A stretch of 64,000 bases of DNA, taken from Pontibacter russatus (GTDB lineage: Bacteria; Bacteroidota; Bacteroidia; Cytophagales; Hymenobacteraceae). Positions 1 through 8,253 of this stretch are shown one piece after another. Both the position numbers and the translations under genes were made by a program. Each line of letters starts with the position of its first letter. Within the stretch, counting starts at the first letter, position 1. The notes under the pieces are model-generated. The model searched no databases. It saw only the letters and a program-made list of their open reading frames with translations, and was not told the origin of the DNA. The stretch covers positions 4,791,001-4,855,000 of the forward strand of contig NZ_CP047984.1 of assembly GCF_009931655.1 (NCBI RefSeq), given 5' to 3'.

Positions 1-325
1 ATCTGATGCTTTTAGGCAGAAGGCGCCTCAAACTAGCAATCATCAGGTTCAGATGCCCCAGTGTTGAAAAAACGATGTCAGGCTTCTGCTTCCGCAGCAG
101 CCTAAATATCTTAAGCGGGGCATACCTAGTGCGGCTCAGGTCAAGATTTACAATTTCAACATTTTCGGGTATACCCTTTAAAAAAACACCTTCTTTTTTA
201 ATAAGAGCAAGGATTATTTCGAACTTATCAGGGTTTATATGCCTGACCAGATGAGATACCACCCTCTCCGAACCTCCTCCATGCATAGAGGGGATAATAA
301 AAAGAATTCGTGGTTTTAAAACCAT
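1..325 (-). CDS. Glycosyltransferase family 4, N-terminal part (runs off the left edge)
   Basis: An ATG at 325 opens a leftward frame of 108 codons that is still open at base 1, so only the N-terminal domain is visible. The opening has the Rossmann-strand start RILFIIPSMHGGGSERV at about residues 5-21, which is typical of the acceptor-side domain of GT4 (GT-B fold) enzymes, where the GGGSE segment lies in the active-site cleft. Further on, PDIVFSTLGHLNL fits the usual 'PDVVHSH' strand. It is the last visible gene of the leftward polysaccharide operon, 17 bp after the preceding stop. The sugar transferred cannot be told from this part. Confidence 0.85.
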   Translation of the reverse strand, partial: MVLKPRILFIIPSMHGGGSERVVSHLVRHINPDKFEIILALIKKEGVFLKGIPENVEIVNLDLSRTRYAPLKIFRLLRKQKPDIVFSTLGHLNLMIASLRRLLPKSIR

Positions 326-342
326 TTAATTTCAGGGATGAA

Positions 343-1428
343 CTATTTAGAAGAGAAAAAGCGCTGGACCTTTCTTTTAAGTGTCGGCAAATCTTTGATC
401 TTCTTTAGGCTAAAGAATACTCTCCTGGATGTTCCTTGGTACAGCTTAATCTTATAATCTATCTGACTTACACTTTTCCCCTCTCCGGACGTTGAATCTA
501 TCAGGGAGTTTAATCCATCAACGTAGTTACTCTCAATATTTGCTTCACCCGAAGGTTTTGCCTGTTGCCGCATCAGGTACTGCCATACTTCCAGATGTTT
601 ATTGGCATAGTCTTTCCATGTCCAGTCGGCAATCGAATTGATCAGTTTATCTCTTTGCGCCTTAATTATATTAAACTGAGCACACAATTCTTCTTTTGTG
701 TTGAATGAGTGCGTAATGGCATCCTTTGCATCTAGATGATAACCCTGAGGCGTAACAATGGTTTTAACACCCGCTGCTAAGGCATCGATAAAGCCCATGG
801 AGCCTTCGTCCTGGCCCAGATACAGGTAATAATCAAGGGAAGGAATAAGCTTTACATACTCCTCATAGTCAAAGTCATTAAAGTAGGTTACGTGAAAACC
901 CTTTGCCTTCATTTTGGCGATGATTCCTTCCCAGCCCATCCCCATGATTTTAAACTGGAAATCAGAAGGAGATATATTATCAGCCAGTTCCAGCAGGAGG
1001 TGCTCTCTTTTGCAACCATCGGGTTGCACTTTGCTAGTAATTCCTATTGCGATGGGCTCCGGCTTGATGACGCCGTCGTGCGCTGGATTTACAAAGCAGA
1101 GTTTATTTCTGGGCACTCCAGCGCCCGAAAGCTGATGCATAGTTTCCGCTGACATGCATATTCCAACATGGGCTGTCTTTAACTGCTCTTTTATTAAGCT
1201 GAGCTTCCTTACATCATCCACGTGCGTGATCATCAGGGTCTCCACACCTCCTGTATAGCTCTCGTAGCCTAAATAAATGATATGATGATTGATATCTGCA
1301 GCCGGATCAGCTGTTTTGGCGATATCTACCTCCATACCCAATAAGGCCAGTTCTTCCTGAAGCTTTCTGGCAAATTTACCCAGTATCCAGCCATGGATGT
1401 CTTCATAACTGACAATCCTTACCCGCAT
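343..1428 (-). CDS. Glycosyltransferase-like protein of the polysaccharide operon
   Basis: A protein of about 361 residues. An upstream ATG at 1464 exists, but the ATG at 1428 (MRVRIVSYEDIHGW) starts two bases after the upstream methyltransferase stop and removes an overlap, so I prefer it. The C-terminal half carries an E-G-S-M-G-F-x-D-A-L-A-A-G-V motif, the equivalent of the GT4 'E...G....EA.A.G.P' nucleotide-sugar site, followed by IVTPQGYH. The N-terminal half is weakly GT-B-like, so calling it a glycosyltransferase rests mainly on the C-terminal motif and the operon. The last ~60 residues are basic and might contact the membrane. Donor and acceptor are unknown. Confidence 0.65.
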   Translation of the reverse strand: MRVRIVSYEDIHGWILGKFARKLQEELALLGMEVDIAKTADPAADINHHIIYLGYESYTGGVETLMITHVDDVRKLSLIKEQLKTAHVGICMSAETMHQLSGAGVPRNKLCFVNPAHDGVIKPEPIAIGITSKVQPDGCKREHLLLELADNISPSDFQFKIMGMGWEGIIAKMKAKGFHVTYFNDFDYEEYVKLIPSLDYYLYLGQDEGSMGFIDALAAGVKTIVTPQGYHLDAKDAITHSFNTKEELCAQFNIIKAQRDKLINSIADWTWKDYANKHLEVWQYLMRQQAKPSGEANIESNYVDGLNSLIDSTSGEGKSVSQIDYKIKLYQGTSRRVFFSLKKIKDLPTLKRKVQRFFSSK

Positions 1429-1430
1429 TT

Positions 1431-2207
1431 CTATAATTTTTGAGCTACAATACTTATGTTCCAATCGTATGGAGCAAGTTCTTTGCCGGACGCCATAAAG
1501 GGGAGGGCAGCCTTTAGCTGGAAGTTATTGATTTTCAGCAGACTTTCTATCTCTGGAAGAAAGTAGTAATGCAAGTGATGCAATTCTTCAAACTCATCAG
1601 TCTTTACATTGTCTTCCAGCAGCAGACAGGTAAACTTTACAAAGGCATCCTGTTTAAGCAAGTCAAGGCTTGTCTCCGAAATCCTGATAATCTCTGTGCT
1701 GTTGCTTTGCTTACGGAGTACCCGTACCGGGGAGTAATCTCTCACAACAGCGTTTCCATTCCAGAAGTCAAAAATAAAGAACCCCTCATCTTCCAGCAGG
1801 TTATATATGTTTGACATTGTTTTGCTCTGGTCTTCGAAAGTGGTTAAATAGTTGACAGCAGAAAACATGGAGATTACCACATCGTATTTTCTGTCTATCT
1901 GGTGGGCTTCCTGAAAAGAGAAATTATACAGGTTAGCGTCCAGGCCATTTGCTTCTGTTAGCTCCCTGGCCTCATCAATCATGCTTGCAGAAATGTCACT
2001 GCCATCGATCTTGTAACCATACTTGGCCATCTCGATGATGTGCCGGCCTGTGCCGCAGGCCAGGTCCAGAACATTACAGCCGGAGGCTTCTCTCCTGGCG
2101 AAGTCCTGTATCAGGGAATTGATATAAGCGGCCTCTCCTGCATAGTCTTTGTCCTTGTATAGCAGGTCATAAAACCTGGCGTACTTCTTAAACTGCCCAA
2201 CCTCCAT
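1431..2207 (-). CDS. Class I SAM-dependent methyltransferase
   Basis: 258 residues. Motif I is clear at about residues 46-54 (VLDLACGTGRH), followed by the acidic end of strand 2 (KIDGSDIS) and the motif II strand YDVVISMFSAVNYL. This is a Rossmann-fold methyltransferase of the Methyltransf_25/11 type. Its ATG shares one base with the upstream aminotransferase stop (TAATG), which implies translational coupling. Next to an aminotransferase and a cupin it probably methylates an amino- or deoxy-sugar nucleotide, but the acceptor atom (N, O or C) cannot be read from the sequence. Confidence 0.85.
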   Translation of the reverse strand: MEVGQFKKYARFYDLLYKDKDYAGEAAYINSLIQDFARREASGCNVLDLACGTGRHIIEMAKYGYKIDGSDISASMIDEARELTEANGLDANLYNFSFQEAHQIDRKYDVVISMFSAVNYLTTFEDQSKTMSNIYNLLEDEGFFIFDFWNGNAVVRDYSPVRVLRKQSNSTEIIRISETSLDLLKQDAFVKFTCLLLEDNVKTDEFEELHHLHYYFLPEIESLLKINNFQLKAALPFMASGKELAPYDWNISIVAQKL

Positions 2208-3325
2208 TAGTATGTTATTCCTTTTAAAGTTCGTTTAACAATTTCAGATACTGTTATCTGATCCTGCTCCTTCAGGCCCATTCCGCTTGGTACATAAAGC
2301 CCGCGCCGCGCAATTTTTTCAGCCACCGGATAGCTTTCGTTCTTAAACAGCCCCATTTCCTGAAATACCGGCTGCTCATGGAGCGGCCAGAAAAATGGCC
2401 TTGTCTGAACGCCTTCATTCAGAAGCATCTTAGCCCAGGTAGACGCATCGAATGGTACATCGTCATCCAGAAGTAGACCGAATACCCAATACACAGGTTT
2501 TGCCCAATCTTCTGTTTTTTGAAGCCTGACGCCCGGAACGTCCTGTAAGGCATAAGTATATAGGCGGCCCTGGTTGACTTTGATGTTCAGCAGTTCGTCA
2601 ACTCTTTCTATTTGGGCCAGACCTACAGCGGCCTGTAAGTTTGTTATCCGGAAGTTGTATCCTAAATCCCTGTGCAGGAACCGTTGCTGTGGCTGAAAAC
2701 AGAGGTTGCGGTAGTAACGAGCGGCCTCCGCAATCCTATCATCATCGGTTACTACCATACCGCCTTCTCCGGTGGTTATTATTTTGTTGGCATAGAAGCT
2801 GAAAGTAGCCAAATGACCGATAGAACCACATTTTCTGCCTTTGTATTCTGCTCCGTGTGCCTCGGCGGCATCTTCTAACACATATAGCCCGTATTGCTCT
2901 GCAATTTCCATTATAGGGTCCATGTCGCAGGGCTGCCCGAAGATATGAACCGGCATAATGGCTTTTGTGCGAGGCGTTATTTTATCTTTAAGTTGATTAA
3001 CATCCAGATTCCAGGTATGTGGATCCACATCTATCAGTACGGGCACTCCACCCCGCCTTAAGATGCCCATCGGGCAAGACACAATAGTATGGGAGGGAAG
3101 GATAACTTCATCGCCTGGCTGAAGCGCTATGGCGGCTAAGGCAAGTTCGATGGCTACAGTGCCATTGCATACCGCTATAGCATGCTTTACACCGATAAAC
3201 TGCGCAAACTTTTCTTCAAATTCCTTAACATAAGGGCCGTCGGATGAAATCCAGCCTGTTTCGATACAGGTAGACAGGTATTTTTTCTCATTACCGTTCA
3301 GCAGGGGTTCATTAACTAATATCAT
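2207..3325 (-). CDS. DegT/DnrJ/EryC1/StrS aminotransferase
   Basis: 372 residues, the normal length for PLP-dependent sugar aminotransferases that convert keto-sugar nucleotides to amino sugars. The PLP-binding lysine is K181 in the segment F-Y-A-N-K-I-I-T-T-G-E-G-G. Upstream motifs include AVCNGTVAIELAL (phosphate/PLP binding) and LEDAAEAHGAEY, whose aspartate contacts the pyridine nitrogen. It sits directly after the sugar-nucleotide-modifying cupin and couples by a one-base overlap to the methyltransferase. The logical product is an N-modified, methylated deoxysugar for a surface glycan. Confidence 0.93.
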   Translation of the reverse strand: MILVNEPLLNGNEKKYLSTCIETGWISSDGPYVKEFEEKFAQFIGVKHAIAVCNGTVAIELALAAIALQPGDEVILPSHTIVSCPMGILRRGGVPVLIDVDPHTWNLDVNQLKDKITPRTKAIMPVHIFGQPCDMDPIMEIAEQYGLYVLEDAAEAHGAEYKGRKCGSIGHLATFSFYANKIITTGEGGMVVTDDDRIAEAARYYRNLCFQPQQRFLHRDLGYNFRITNLQAAVGLAQIERVDELLNIKVNQGRLYTYALQDVPGVRLQKTEDWAKPVYWVFGLLLDDDVPFDASTWAKMLLNEGVQTRPFFWPLHEQPVFQEMGLFKNESYPVAEKIARRGLYVPSGMGLKEQDQITVSEIVKRTLKGITY

Positions 3326-3329
3326 GATG

Positions 3330-3760
3330 CTAAAAATGTGTCTTATCGTTGCTTACTCCATTATATGGACCCTGCTTGATTTCCAGCATCTCTGAATCCT
3401 CCAGCATCTCAAAGCCATGTCCCCGGAGGCCAGTAGAATTGTGTCGCCCTGGTTCAGGATTTTGGAGCATATATAGCCCAAGTGCTGATCATAAAGGTTT
3501 ACTTTCACTTTTCCTTTTCGTATCACCAGCACTTCCTGCGTTAAGAAGACTTCCCTGGAGAGTTTGTTATGATAGTGAGGCTTTATCAGCCCTTCTTTGG
3601 GGTATTTAATGATACCGAGTTGCTGTGAGTAGTCTTCAGGAGTGTAGAATTCGGTTTTGTCAGGGCTGTAAGTGGCTTTGATGATATGGCAGATGGCCTG
3701 TTTTGTAATAGGGTCATGTACTACTTCAATGGATGGTGTTTTCACAGAGGACTCAAGCAT
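3330..3760 (-). pseudogene. Cupin of the WxcM/FdtA-type sugar operon, frameshifted near its 3' end
   Basis: A small cupin with metal-site-like residues (KPHYHNKLSREVF). As written, the frame reads to a stop at 3353 and ends in an unlikely W/R/C-rich tail. If one base is added to the C4 run at 3421-3424 (a G-run on the coding strand), the frame continues as GHGFEMLEDSEMLEIKQGPY, a conserved cupin ending. It then stops at 3330, only four bases before the aminotransferase ATG. That spacing fits the rest of the operon, so I read this as a one-base deletion, real or a sequencing error in a homopolymer. Related cupins in such operons isomerise or tautomerise deoxysugar nucleotides. Confidence 0.75.
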
Positions 3761-3785
3761 AGCATTACCAAAGGTTAGTTATTTA

Positions 3786-5300
3786 TTATTTAAAGTTTGA
3801 TTTCATCTTCCTGAGCAAGTCTGGTTTCAGGTTTTCCAGGAACAAAACCATGAAAGGCGCTAATATAAGGCTAAAATAGATAACAACATGTAATAAGCTG
3901 TTTAGTAAATAGCCTGAAAAATGAAATATTACTGCTATCCCAAGGGCTAATAGGAAAGTGAAAAATAGCTGCAGGAGGGGCTTCGCAAAGGTTCTGAAAG
4001 CGAATACCTGGAAATTTCGCTGAAGATAACATACCGAAATAATGATGTTAACGGCACTGCTGATGGACAAACCTATCGACAGGCCCAGGTAAGAAAAATC
4101 GGAGGTTAGAGCCAGTGAAGTGATTATATAGGTAGCTAATTCTAAAATGGCAATCACAGAGAGGGCAACAGTTCGACCTGTCAGGTAGAATATTTTACTT
4201 ACAATGTTCCCCAGGCTCCCAAATACCAGAGCCCCCATCAGTATCTTCAGCGCACAAGTTACGCCCACCACATCCCGGTGCGTGAAAGCGCCTCGCTCAA
4301 ACACAAAACTTATGATAAACTCTCCGGCAGAGAGCATAAGCAAAATTATTGGCGCGAGCAGCATCGCTATGGTTATAACAGCCTTGCTTGCATAATCCGA
4401 TAGCAGCTTCCTGTCCTGCTTCGCCCAGGCGTCTGCCATTGCAGGAAAAAAAGTTGTCGCAATTCCTCCCGAAACTAAGGTGGCCATAACTAACATGAGT
4501 TGATTGCTATAACCTAGGTAGGAGATACTCCCATCCGGCAGCCCTGAAGCAATAACTCTTTCAATTAGCGTGGTTGATCTGAATATCATGCCCGATGCGA
4601 TCAGCGGCAAGGAGGACTTGAGGAGAAGTAGCGCCTCTCTGTTCCTGAAGGACAGGCGGTGGCTTCGCCTAAAGCTCTTCAGGGCAATTGGGCTAACAAC
4701 AAGAAGCGAAACGAAGGAGCCTGCCACATAGCCAACTGCAACTGATGCTATGCCGAGTATGTGGTAGAAGATCACAACAGCTGCAATGTTGACAGCCACA
4801 CCAATTACCGGGGCAAGTGCTGCTCTCAGAAAGCGCCTGTTGATATGGTAGAGGTTAATTGTAAAAGTAAAAAGTGCCTGTGTAGGGAGGGAAAAAATCA
4901 GGATTTTAAGGAGAAGGCTGGTCTTAGCCGTTTCGGCAGACGTAAAACCGGGAGCAGCCAGAGAGATCACTTGCGGAGCGAATAGCAGCACCCCCAGCAC
5001 TAGTGCAAGCAATCCAGCGCCACAAATTACGAACATAGAGTTGAATACGCTCCTGAACTCATAGGCACTGGAACTGAGCTTGAACCGGCTCAGAACAGGT
5101 AGAACCAACGATGAAACAGACCCTGTAAACAGTGCGCTAAAATAAGTTGGAATGGAAATCGCGGCAAAGTATAAATCCCGCTCCTGCGACGCTCCAAAGT
5201 AATAGGCAACCACGAGGCTGCTTATAAAATTAATTACAACATTGGCAAGTGAAAGCAAGGTGACTAAAACGCTGCTCTTTAGCAATAGATTAGGCTTCAC
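3786..5300 (-). CDS. MurJ/MviN-family lipid-linked oligosaccharide flippase
   Basis: 504 residues with about 12-14 hydrophobic segments across the whole length and no large soluble domain. The N-terminal segment (SSLVVAYYFGASQERDLYFAAISIP) matches the MviN/MurJ signature in which a G-A/T-S-x-x-x-D-A-F/Y stretch follows TM1. It probably carries lipid-linked glycan units across the inner membrane for the neighbouring polysaccharide genes. Whether it is the genome's essential MurJ or a dedicated Wzx-like paralogue cannot be settled here; the context favours the paralogue. It is the first gene of the leftward operon, with a good promoter 25-33 bases upstream. Confidence 0.85.
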   Translation of the reverse strand: MKPNLLLKSSVLVTLLSLANVVINFISSLVVAYYFGASQERDLYFAAISIPTYFSALFTGSVSSLVLPVLSRFKLSSSAYEFRSVFNSMFVICGAGLLALVLGVLLFAPQVISLAAPGFTSAETAKTSLLLKILIFSLPTQALFTFTINLYHINRRFLRAALAPVIGVAVNIAAVVIFYHILGIASVAVGYVAGSFVSLLVVSPIALKSFRRSHRLSFRNREALLLLKSSLPLIASGMIFRSTTLIERVIASGLPDGSISYLGYSNQLMLVMATLVSGGIATTFFPAMADAWAKQDRKLLSDYASKAVITIAMLLAPIILLMLSAGEFIISFVFERGAFTHRDVVGVTCALKILMGALVFGSLGNIVSKIFYLTGRTVALSVIAILELATYIITSLALTSDFSYLGLSIGLSISSAVNIIISVCYLQRNFQVFAFRTFAKPLLQLFFTFLLALGIAVIFHFSGYLLNSLLHVVIYFSLILAPFMVLFLENLKPDLLRKMKSNFK

Positions 5301-5325
5301 TGTTAACTATAGGGGCTATTTGGGC

Positions 5326-5333
5326 CAAAAGTA
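5326..5333 (-). promoter_or_regulatory. Promoter -7 box of the leftward polysaccharide operon
   Basis: Read on the minus strand the bases are TACTTTTG, an exact TAnnTTTG, the Bacteroidota sigma-A -7 element. It lies 25 bases before the flippase ATG, giving a leader of roughly 20 nt. The -33 region is TTT-like rather than TTG. Confidence 0.55.
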
Positions 5334-5780
5334 CAGGTTTTACGAGAAATATAATCTCTGAACTCTATATTATCTCAGTGGCTCGAGTTGCTTTATTAAT
5401 TTTAGTGCCTATAACATGTTAGTATGAAGATTAAGTTCTTAAAATGCAGAAATGTATAGCAGAGGCACATCCGCCTTATGAGACTTGTGTCTACTATGCA
5501 ACGGAAAGGATAATTTGTTATTGCTACTTTCAGCAAGTATGGCACTGGGTGCATTCTATGAGTACTTATCCAACTGCGACTGCTGTATCTGTTTCATTCT
5601 TCAACAGATAGCCTTGCTACGGAATCGGGAAAAATCACAATGCCTGATTTTTTATGCTTATTATCAGCCTGTTGTACCGCCTACGCTGCTTTATTTTAGC
5701 AGACCACCTTCACAAGTTCTAAAGCTACACGCCAGTACTCTGTTAACTGCGATAACTATAAAAGAAGGAATACAATTAGA

Positions 5781-5788
5781 TAAATTTG
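5781..5788 (+). promoter_or_regulatory. Candidate -7 box for the epimerase gene
   Basis: TAAATTTG is an exact TAnnTTTG, about 100 bases before the epimerase start. No convincing TTG lies 19-22 bases upstream, so the call is tentative. Confidence 0.35.
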
Positions 5789-5892
5789 ATAGTATAATCG
5801 TAATGAATAAATTTACGACTTTATCCGACATCTGAACCAGTTTAGGGTAAAGAGTAGTTAAGTATGAAATATAACGAAAATATAAATCTTAA

Positions 5893-6882
5893 GTGTATAA
5901 AAAAAACTACCATAATACTGATCTAAGCCGGCTTAGCTTCCTGATAACCGGAGGCGCGGGATTTATCGGCTCTGGTATTGTACAATACCTCTTGAGGTAT
6001 GGTGCAAAGAAAGTGCGCGTGCTCGATAACTTTTCGACAGGCTCTTACGCCAATATCGATGCATTTAAGGAAGATCCAGCTTTCGAGCTGGTAGTAGGTG
6101 ATATACGTGATCTGCAGACCTGCAGAGACTCACTTGAGGGAGTTGATTATGTCTCGCACCAGGCGGCTCTTGGCTCAGTTCCACGATCTATTAATGATCC
6201 GCTTCTAAGCAATGAAGTGAATGTTACAGGTTTCCTCAATATGCTGGTGGCAGCTCGCGATGCGGGTGTCAGCCGAATGGTATACGCCGCAAGTTCCAGC
6301 ACATACGGTGATCATGCCGGGCTGCCTAAAGTGGAAGAACAGATCGGGAAACCCCTGTCGCCTTATGCTATCACAAAGTACGTGAATGAATTATACGCCA
6401 GTGTCTTCTCAAAGACTTATGAGTTCCACACCATTGGCCTTCGCTACTTTAATGTCTTTGGGCCGAGACAGAATCCGCATGGGCCATACGCGGCAGTTAT
6501 CCCCCTTTTTTTAGAGGCGGTGCTTGAAAATAAGGTTCCCTATATAAACGGAGACGGCGAAACAAGCCGCGACTTTACCTTCGTTGAAAATGCAATTCAG
6601 GCGAATATAAAAGCTTTTTTTGCAGCAGACATACAGCAACATGAGGTTGTAAACATTGCCTACGGCGAACGCACAACACTTAACCAACTGTGGCGTGAAA
6701 TAAATGCATTAGCCGGTTCAAACATTGAGGCACAATATCGTCCGGAGCGTAAAGGAGACATTAAACACAGCCTGGCTGATATTGGAAAGGCTAACAGGCT
6801 TTTTGGTTACGCTCCTGAATATTCAGTTTCCGAAGGATTAAAACTTACCTATGATTGGTACAGCAAAGTATACATGTTGTAG
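5893..6882 (+). CDS. NAD-dependent sugar-nucleotide epimerase (WbpP/TviC-like SDR)
   Basis: 329 residues of the extended short-chain dehydrogenase family. The dinucleotide site GGAGFIG is at residues 20-26, the catalytic Y-x-x-x-K (YAITK) at 158-162, and the partner serine is in AASSSTYGD shortly before it. FGPRQNPHGPYAAVIP matches UDP-GlcNAc/GalNAc C4-epimerases of the WbpP group, a likely but unproved specificity. The start is GTG at 5893, preceded at once by an in-frame TAA; its first codons (xxYHxTDLS) look like the conserved family start, so a later start is less likely. It supplies precursors for the adjacent glycan operon. Confidence 0.88.
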   Translation: MYKKNYHNTDLSRLSFLITGGAGFIGSGIVQYLLRYGAKKVRVLDNFSTGSYANIDAFKEDPAFELVVGDIRDLQTCRDSLEGVDYVSHQAALGSVPRSINDPLLSNEVNVTGFLNMLVAARDAGVSRMVYAASSSTYGDHAGLPKVEEQIGKPLSPYAITKYVNELYASVFSKTYEFHTIGLRYFNVFGPRQNPHGPYAAVIPLFLEAVLENKVPYINGDGETSRDFTFVENAIQANIKAFFAADIQQHEVVNIAYGERTTLNQLWREINALAGSNIEAQYRPERKGDIKHSLADIGKANRLFGYAPEYSVSEGLKLTYDWYSKVYML

Positions 6883-7264
6883 CGCTTAAAATTATCCTTG
6901 GGGCAGGAAGTACGCCTTATAGTGAGCAGGATGATCAGATGCGGTTGCAGCTAAAAATGCACAATCATAGTGGTAGACACGCCTTATACAGCCGTGCCAT
7001 TTTCATATATACAGCTGAAATAATGAATTGCTGGCCCGATTGGTGCTTGCTACTATTCGTTCATATTCCTCGTGTAGCCAGTGGTACTGAGACGGAAGCC
7101 TTCCCTGAATAAATATCGCAGCGAATATTACCCCTTACACCCTTGATCCAGCAGCCTTTAAGGACAGTGTAGCGCATACATGTCTCTATAACAGAAGCTC
7201 ATCTATAATTTGCCTTTTTGCTTGTGCTGCTTTCTATCTCTATCTTTAGCCAAACTCTTTTTAT
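6883..7264. other. Intergenic region, nothing recognised
   Basis: About 380 bases between the epimerase and the Wzz-like gene. A short open frame overlapping the epimerase 3' end (to 7112) has no recognisable protein character. TATAATTTG near 7205 is one base too long for a standard -7 box. Confidence 0.5.
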
Positions 7265-8179
7265 ATGTATAATGACATCAAAGATGGGCGGGAACAGCGG
7301 CCATCTGACACGCGGGACGAAATTGACCTTCTTTTTCTATTTAGGAAAATTGGGGAGGGATTACGGGCTCTAGGCGATAAGTTTTTCTATGCGTCGCATG
7401 TGGTTCGGGAATATTACCTGCGGGTAATGTCAATAACGTTAACTGGTGCCATATTGGGATATGGCTTGTTTTCTATCACAAAGCCCTACTACAACTCTTC
7501 TATGACCTTGATTCTGGCTGAAATCCGGAATGAGTTTATCGAAGATCAGCTGAACAAGCTTTCTGTCCTGATTAACGAGCAGAACTTCGGGGCTATATCC
7601 GAAAGATTGGATATCAGTGTGGAAGCTGCAGGGGAGATAAAGGGGATGAGCTTTTATAACCTGGATCAGGATAGAATAGCTGAGGACAGTGTGTTGACAG
7701 GCTCACCATTCCGAATAGAGCTAATGCTTTACAACAACCAGCTTTTTGACACCATGGAGCCTGCGCTAACGAACTACCTGGAAAATAACCGTTACTTTTC
7801 GAAGCAGAAAAGGATACGCCAGCAGCAGATGCAGAGCATGATCTCCAAGTACAAGCAGGATATTGAATCTTTGGACAGCGTAAAAACAACAGTGGCAAGT
7901 CCGCAAGGCCCCGTGAACGGGTTCGTATATGGCCAGCCCATTGATCCTTCCAACTTATACCGCGAAAGCATTAACATGTACCAGGAGCAGATAGAACTGG
8001 AAGCGGAACTGGAGCAGCTGGACAATGTGGAAGTGGTGAACGGTTTTGTGACGAGGCTGCGACCTTCGGGGCCAAACCTAATAAAGTATGTTTTAGTTGG
8101 CGCTTCTATTGGCTTTTTAGTTGGCCTGCTTGTGGCACTGAGGCTAGAATCTAATAAGAGAAAGCTGCAGTCCACCTAG
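7265..8179 (+). CDS. Wzz/GNVR-type polysaccharide chain-length determinant
   Basis: 304 residues with the two-transmembrane plan of polysaccharide co-polymerases. A cytoplasmic N-terminus of about 55 residues leads to TM1 (about 57-75, GAILGYGLFSI). A periplasmic domain of some 200 residues with a helical, Q/E-rich stretch follows, then TM2 near residue 278 (YVLVGASIGFLVGLLVAL) with a short basic tail. There is no C-terminal tyrosine-kinase domain. Such proteins set the length of exported O-antigen or exopolysaccharide chains in the inner membrane. It closes the polysaccharide region and is followed by a strong terminator. Confidence 0.8.
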   Translation: MYNDIKDGREQRPSDTRDEIDLLFLFRKIGEGLRALGDKFFYASHVVREYYLRVMSITLTGAILGYGLFSITKPYYNSSMTLILAEIRNEFIEDQLNKLSVLINEQNFGAISERLDISVEAAGEIKGMSFYNLDQDRIAEDSVLTGSPFRIELMLYNNQLFDTMEPALTNYLENNRYFSKQKRIRQQQMQSMISKYKQDIESLDSVKTTVASPQGPVNGFVYGQPIDPSNLYRESINMYQEQIELEAELEQLDNVEVVNGFVTRLRPSGPNLIKYVLVGASIGFLVGLLVALRLESNKRKLQST

Positions 8180-8194
8180 TACGCATTTCCATCA

Positions 8195-8246
8195 TATATA
8201 AGCAAAGGCGCTGTCCCCTCTCGAAAACAGCGCCTTTGCTTATATA
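8195..8246. terminator. Bidirectional terminator with a perfect 20-bp stem
   Basis: The arm at 8195-8214 (TATATAAGCAAAGGCGCTGT) is the exact reverse complement of 8227-8246, with a 12-nt loop. It lies between the convergent Wzz-like gene and the GNAT/hydrolase gene, so it can stop transcription from both sides. Confidence 0.85.
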
Positions 8247-8253
8247 TAGCAGG

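Larger units (their letters stand above)
5301..5892. other. Divergent intergenic region between two polysaccharide transcription units
   Basis: About 590 bases separate the leftward flippase operon from the rightward epimerase. Only two promoter boxes (5326-5333 leftward, 5781-5788 rightward) can be supported. A 116-codon rightward open frame at 5485 has no family resemblance and poor codon use, and I do not consider it a gene. Confidence 0.6.

Noticed and set aside
5485-5835. 116-codon rightward open frame in the divergent polysaccharide gap
   Set aside because: No recognisable family, many Cys/Leu runs, and a promoter box lies inside it.
6855-7112. 85-codon frame overlapping the epimerase end
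   Set aside because: Overlaps a certain gene and has no protein character.
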